Below are positions 60,258-64,000 of a stretch of DNA of 64,000 nucleotides, one piece after another. Under the pieces are notes generated by a model. The model saw only the letters and a list, made by a program, of their open reading frames with translations, did not search any database and was not told where the DNA came from. Position 1 is the first letter of the stretch. Every line of letters begins with the position of its first letter. A program made the position numbers and the translations under genes. The DNA comes from Actinoplanes italicus. Its GTDB lineage: Bacteria > Actinomycetota > Actinomycetes > Mycobacteriales > Micromonosporaceae. Where the stretch lies: positions 62,001 to 126,000 of the forward strand of contig NZ_PVMZ01000004.1 in the NCBI RefSeq assembly GCF_003001815.1, in the 5' to 3' direction.

Positions 60258-62494
60258 CGCGCGTTCTCACCGAGATGCTGCTCGGCATGCGTCTGGCGTT
60301 CGCGGGCGGGCGGCGTGGCCGGACCCGGACGGCGCTGTCCACGGGCGGAGTCGCCCTCGGCACGGCCGTCCTGCTGCTGAGCGCCTCGGTGCCGGTCATG
60401 CTCGACACCCGGCAGGCCCGGATCGAGGCGTTCGGCCCGTTCACCGGCGGCGTGGACGTGCCGGCCGGCGACACCCTCCTGGTCGGCGTCGTGGAGTCCT
60501 CCTGGCACGGTTCCGACCTCCGCGGCCTGCTGATGTGGCCCGAGACCGAGCGCGCCCCGGTGCCACCCGGCATCCCCGCGTTCCCGCCGGACGGCCGGAT
60601 GTACGTGTCCCCGGCCCTGCGCGAGGCGCTGGCCGCCCCGGGCAGTGACCGGCTGCGCGCGCAGATGCCGTACGAGATCGCCGGCACGATCGGCGACGCC
60701 GGACTGGCCGGCCCGCAGGAGCTGGCCTACTACGCGGGCAACCGGACCCTGCCCGACCGGATCGGTGAAGGCGCCTACCGCCTGGAGCGGTTCGGGGCGT
60801 ACCGGGTGTCGGAGGACGACGACACCGCCACCTACGTGATGCTCGGCCTGATGGTGGCGACGCTGCTGCTCCCGGTGGCGATCTTCATCGGGGCGTCGCT
60901 GCGGTTCGGCGGCGACGCGCGTGATCGGCGGCTGGCCGCGATCCGCCTGGTCGGCGGCGACAACCGGGCCACCCTGCGGATCGCGGTCGGTGAGTCGCTG
61001 GTGCCGACAGCGGCCGGACTGCTGGCCGGCACCGTCACGTACCTGCTGGTCCGGGCCATGATCGGCCGGCTCAGCCTGTTCGATGTCAGCGTGTTCACGT
61101 CCGACGTGCGGCCGATGCCCGTGCTGGCGGCGCTGTCCGTGGCCGCCGTGATCATCCTGGCCGCGGCGATGACCCTGCTGGGACTGCGGGGCGTCGCGAT
61201 CGAGCCGCTCGGGGTGGTGCGCCGGACCGTGCTCTGGCGGGGACGGCTCTGGTGGCGGCTCATCCTGCCGGTCCTCGGGCTGGTGCTGATGTATCCGGCG
61301 TTCACCGGTGGCAAGGCCGAGACCATGGTCACGATCGGTGTGATCGCGCTGCTCACCGGGCTGATCCCACTCGTGCCGTATCTGATCCCGCTGGTGGTCG
61401 GAGCCGTGCCCGGGGGACCGGTGTCCTGGCAGCTCGCGTCGCGGCAGCTGCGGCAGAACCCGGTCGCCTCGACGCGGGCGGTCACCGGGATCGTGGTCGG
61501 TGTCGCCGGGGTGATCGCGCTGAACGCCACGTTCGCCACCGTCGACGTGCAGCGCAAGGTCCACGACGACCCCGCGGACGCCGACTACTCGATCATCGGG
61601 TCCACGGACCCCTCACCGGCCGCGATGAAGCGCCTGAATGCCGCTTTCGAGCGGGTCGACGGGGTAAAGGCCACGACCACCGCCAGTTACACCCTCTACG
61701 ACCCGGCCACCGACACGTACCAGGGCTTCCTGTTCGTCGGCGACTGCGAGGCGCTCGACGGGATCGCCGACATCGGCCGCTGCGCCGACGGCGACGCCTT
61801 CGTGTTCGGCGACACCGGACGCGACGTCACCGTCAAGGACGGACCACGGGTGGCCGTGCCGGCCAAGGCCCGCCCGGCGGTGCTGACCGGATCGACCGCG
61901 CAGAACGTCTTCGCCGCGGTCCTGTTCACCCCGGCGGCCGCGCCGGAGGGGCTGTCCCGCGCCGGGCTGGACTTCGTCACCACCAGCATCCGGCTCACCT
62001 CCGGAACACCGGCCGAGAAGAGCGGCGACATCCGGGCCGCGGCAATCAGTGTCGACCCGTTCCTGCAGGTCACGAACCTGGTCTCGGAGGCCGACCGGTA
62101 CGGCGCGATGAAGACCGCCCTCAACATCGGGTCGACGATCATCCTGCTGCTGATGGGCCTGGGCCTGCTGCTGGACGTCGCCGACCGGTTGCACGACCGG
62201 CGGCGGCTGCTCGGGGTGCTGGCCGCCATCGGTGCGACCCGGGCCACGGTGCTCCGGTCGGTGATGCTGCAAGCGCTCGTGCCGGTGGTGGCCGGTCTCG
62301 CGCTGGCGGTCGCGACCGGGATCGGGCTGGGCGTGGTGCTCATGCGCCTGTCCGAGGTCCCGGTCCGTATCGACCCGGTGGCGGTCTTCTCTCCGGTCGC
62401 TGCGGGCGCGGCCCTGGTGCTGATCTGTACCGTCGCGATCCTGCTGCCGGCCGCGCGGCGCGTGACCAGCACGGAGCAGCTGCAGCACGAGTGA
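60254..62494 (+). CDS. FtsX/MacB-like ABC transporter permease
   Basis: The 746-residue protein has an N-terminal membrane segment and a large exported domain (to about residue 190). An FtsX-type three-helix set (YVMLGLMVATLLLPVAIFIGAS...) and further helices follow. A second exported domain (about 435-610) and a closing FtsX-type set (NIGSTIILLLMGLGLLLDV...VLICTVAILLPAARR) complete it. Such paired FtsX modules work with LolD-type ATPases in antimicrobial resistance or lipoprotein/peptide extrusion. The PadR link favours a drug- or peptide-responsive efflux role, by inference. Confidence 0.9.
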   Translation: MTRVLTEMLLGMRLAFAGGRRGRTRTALSTGGVALGTAVLLLSASVPVMLDTRQARIEAFGPFTGGVDVPAGDTLLVGVVESSWHGSDLRGLLMWPETERAPVPPGIPAFPPDGRMYVSPALREALAAPGSDRLRAQMPYEIAGTIGDAGLAGPQELAYYAGNRTLPDRIGEGAYRLERFGAYRVSEDDDTATYVMLGLMVATLLLPVAIFIGASLRFGGDARDRRLAAIRLVGGDNRATLRIAVGESLVPTAAGLLAGTVTYLLVRAMIGRLSLFDVSVFTSDVRPMPVLAALSVAAVIILAAAMTLLGLRGVAIEPLGVVRRTVLWRGRLWWRLILPVLGLVLMYPAFTGGKAETMVTIGVIALLTGLIPLVPYLIPLVVGAVPGGPVSWQLASRQLRQNPVASTRAVTGIVVGVAGVIALNATFATVDVQRKVHDDPADADYSIIGSTDPSPAAMKRLNAAFERVDGVKATTTASYTLYDPATDTYQGFLFVGDCEALDGIADIGRCADGDAFVFGDTGRDVTVKDGPRVAVPAKARPAVLTGSTAQNVFAAVLFTPAAAPEGLSRAGLDFVTTSIRLTSGTPAEKSGDIRAAAISVDPFLQVTNLVSEADRYGAMKTALNIGSTIILLLMGLGLLLDVADRLHDRRRLLGVLAAIGATRATVLRSVMLQALVPVVAGLALAVATGIGLGVVLMRLSEVPVRIDPVAVFSPVAAGAALVLICTVAILLPAARRVTSTEQLQHE

Positions 62495-62504
62495 GCCCGG
62501 TGGA

Positions 62505-62532
62505 GCGCCGGCCGGCAGCGACCGGCCGGCGC
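62505..62532. terminator. Terminator hairpin between permease and DUF4132-like gene
   Basis: A perfect 11-bp inverted repeat GCGCCGGCCGG / CCGGCCGGCGC (62505-62515, 62522-62532) with a 6-nt loop lies between two convergent genes. Confidence 0.8.
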
Positions 62533-62572
62533 CCGCTGCCGGGACCCGCCCGATCGGCGGGCCGGATGCCCG

Positions 62573-64000
62573 TCAGCCGGTGACGTCGGTCAGGTCGCGC
62601 AGGATCTCCGACGCGATGATCGGATCGAGGCTGCTCAGCGGCAGGGTGTCCGCTTCGGTGAGACTCCAGGCACTGGCGCTGCCGTCGTGCAGGAAGACCG
62701 CGACCAGTTTCTGCTGCGGGTCGAACCCGACCTGCCCGACGATCCCCGGATCGAGGTGGACGGTCAGCACCTGTCCCGCGTCGATCACACGGTCGAAGCC
62801 CGGTTGGATGCCGGCCTTCACCGCCTCCTGCCGGCGCCAGCCACGCCGGTCCAGTGTGAGCACCTTGGTCGTCGCCACGGTCACGCCCTCGAACCGCTCG
62901 ATCCGACCGGCCGTGCGCTCCGGGTCGGAGAAGGCGTACACCGGACGCCCGAGCTGCGGGAACGGCTGCAGGATCTCGTAGTCGCCGAACACCCCGGCCC
63001 ACCGGGCCAGGTCATCAGCCATCTGCAGCGGGTGCGCGACACCGAGAGTCTCGTCCGCGCCGATCTCCACCGGCTCGTCGTCGGCGTCGGCGAAGCTGCG
63101 GTCCTCGGCGATCCGCAGAGTGCCGGCCACGGCACCGCTCTCGTCGTGACGGACCCAGACGAGGCGCCGACCGATGTGCCACATCAGCGGGTGCTCCACG
63201 AACAGCCGCCGGAACTCCGCGGGCGTCCACCGCCTGCCCGCGACCATGGCCTGTTCAAGCCGCCGGACCTGCTCGACCGCGACCTTCCGCACCCCTCGCT
63301 TCAAAGCCGAGAACCGCTGGTAGGCGGCCTCACCCAGCTCCGCGTCGTCTCTGGCGCCCGGCTTGGGCAGGGCTTTGACCCGCCGCCCGCCGCCGTCGGT
63401 GACGAACGGGCGCAACTGCTCGTCGAAGCCGACCATGAACTGGCGGGCCCCGAAGTCCAGGCGCAGGCTGCCGTCGGCGTCCAGCCCGAAATCGGGAACC
63501 AGCCGGTCGGCAAGCTGATCGGCGGTGAGCCCGAGACTCTCCGCGATATCGGTCAGCCGTGCGGCGGCGGCCTTGCGCAGCGGCCCCGACTTGGCGCGCT
63601 GGGAGATCCGGTGCAGGTGCAGGAACGCCTCGTCGGTGCCGATGCCGACCAGCACCGACAGGGCGGTGACCGCCTTGGCCGTCCAGCCCTCGGTGGGCCA
63701 CGACGTGATCAGCGGGGTGATCCGCCGGACGGTCTCGTCGTCACCGGTCAGGGCGACCGCGTCGAGGACCCAGCCGTCCTTGGCGATGCCGCCGGTGGCC
63801 TGCCACATCTCGAACAGTGCCCAGCCGAACTCCGCGAGCCCGGCCGCGTCGACGGCCCGCCGCACGGGCCCCAGACCCGCGTACGGCTCGTCGAACCGCG
63901 AGATCATCAGCATCCGGACCAGGTTGGCGACGGCCTCGGCGGGCAGCGCCCCGGACCCGTCACACAGCCGCACCGGCGGCAGCACGGCGGGCGCCGCCCA
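62573..64000 (-). CDS. DUF4132-like (MolR-type) protein, 5' end outside window
   Basis: The frame remains open to the edge of the window, so the GTG at 63985 is probably internal. The visible 475 residues include a helical repeat region (WTAKAVTALSVLVGIGTDEAFLHLHRISQRAKSGPLRKAAAARLTDIAESLGLTADQLADRLVPDFGLDADG). The DUF4132 core follows, with ALKRGVRKVAVEQVRRLEQAMVAGRRWTPAEFRRLFVEHPLMWHIGRRLVW and HPLQM...DYEILQPFPQLGRPVY. DUF4132 proteins, often WGR-associated, are widespread in actinobacteria with no settled function. Confidence 0.85.
   Translation of the reverse strand, partial: WAAPAVLPPVRLCDGSGALPAEAVANLVRMLMISRFDEPYAGLGPVRRAVDAAGLAEFGWALFEMWQATGGIAKDGWVLDAVALTGDDETVRRITPLITSWPTEGWTAKAVTALSVLVGIGTDEAFLHLHRISQRAKSGPLRKAAAARLTDIAESLGLTADQLADRLVPDFGLDADGSLRLDFGARQFMVGFDEQLRPFVTDGGGRRVKALPKPGARDDAELGEAAYQRFSALKRGVRKVAVEQVRRLEQAMVAGRRWTPAEFRRLFVEHPLMWHIGRRLVWVRHDESGAVAGTLRIAEDRSFADADDEPVEIGADETLGVAHPLQMADDLARWAGVFGDYEILQPFPQLGRPVYAFSDPERTAGRIERFEGVTVATTKVLTLDRRGWRRQEAVKAGIQPGFDRVIDAGQVLTVHLDPGIVGQVGFDPQQKLVAVFLHDGSASAWSLTEADTLPLSSLDPIIASEILRDLTDVTG

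Overview
The window is high-GC actinobacterial chromosome. GTG and TTG starts are common, Shine-Dalgarno boxes are strong, genes overlap by ATGA, and there are many secreted carbohydrate-active enzymes, a bacteriophytochrome, F420-type and PadR/MarR/IclR/HxlR genes, and no plasmid or phage genes. The mix (paired CAP proteins, AbfB domain, CBM-linked hydrolases, fused sugar permease) suits a filamentous soil actinomycete, most likely Micromonosporaceae such as Actinoplanes. That placement is inference. I saw no rRNA, tRNA, insertion sequence or cas gene.

Layout. 1-2 kb: end of a Pro/Gly/Gln-rich membrane protein and a GH43 arabinanase-like enzyme. 2-6.6 kb: AraC regulator plus a translationally coupled three-gene operon (FAD phenol hydroxylase, maleylacetate reductase, hydroxyquinol 1,2-dioxygenase), which reads as resorcinol/hydroxyquinol catabolism to 3-oxoadipate. 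6.65-7.14 kb: a 62-bp-period tandem array with an internal inverted repeat. A second, smaller array of the same family lies at 47.68-47.83 kb. 7.2-14 kb: pectate lyase, then pntAB transhydrogenase between two CAP-protein paralogues. 14-19.3 kb: small envelope proteins, HxlR regulator with a hydrolase, deaminase, Ddn-like protein and a secreted trypsin. 19.4-24.4 kb: SpoIIE-type phosphatase, CheY-like regulator, bacteriophytochrome and an AbfB-domain membrane protein. 24.4-31.9 kb: housekeeping and hypothetical genes, a tyrosine phosphatase, CoA-transferase, MarR regulator with an amidohydrolase, and a CPBP protease.

31.9-41.9 kb is a pentose and xylan block: a KdaD/XylX-like FAH dehydratase, two IclR regulators, a sugar-binding lipoprotein, a single-chain fusion of two ABC permeases, a GH10 xylanase, an SMP-30 lactonase and an IlvD/EDD sugar-acid dehydratase. 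Together they fit xylan hydrolysis, uptake and the non-phosphorylative (Weimberg-type) oxidation of a pentose. The pentose dehydrogenase, the last semialdehyde dehydrogenase and the ABC ATPase are not in the window. 43.4-47.2 kb: XRE-cupin regulator, cyclase-family hydrolase, NCS1 permease and ureohydrolase, probably catabolism of a guanidino or ureido compound. 47.2-48.15 kb: decayed DNA with inverted repeats, the second 62-bp array and an adenylate-kinase-like gene remnant.

48.1-54 kb: GH18 chitinase with duplicated chitin-binding modules, a CBM2 beta-helix protein, a STAS protein and a second pectate lyase sharing a near-identical 16-bp palindrome with the first. 54-64 kb: a large LuxR ATPase regulator with a problematic start codon, beta-propeller and other secreted proteins, a PadR/MacB-type ABC operon and the C-terminal part of a DUF4132-like protein.
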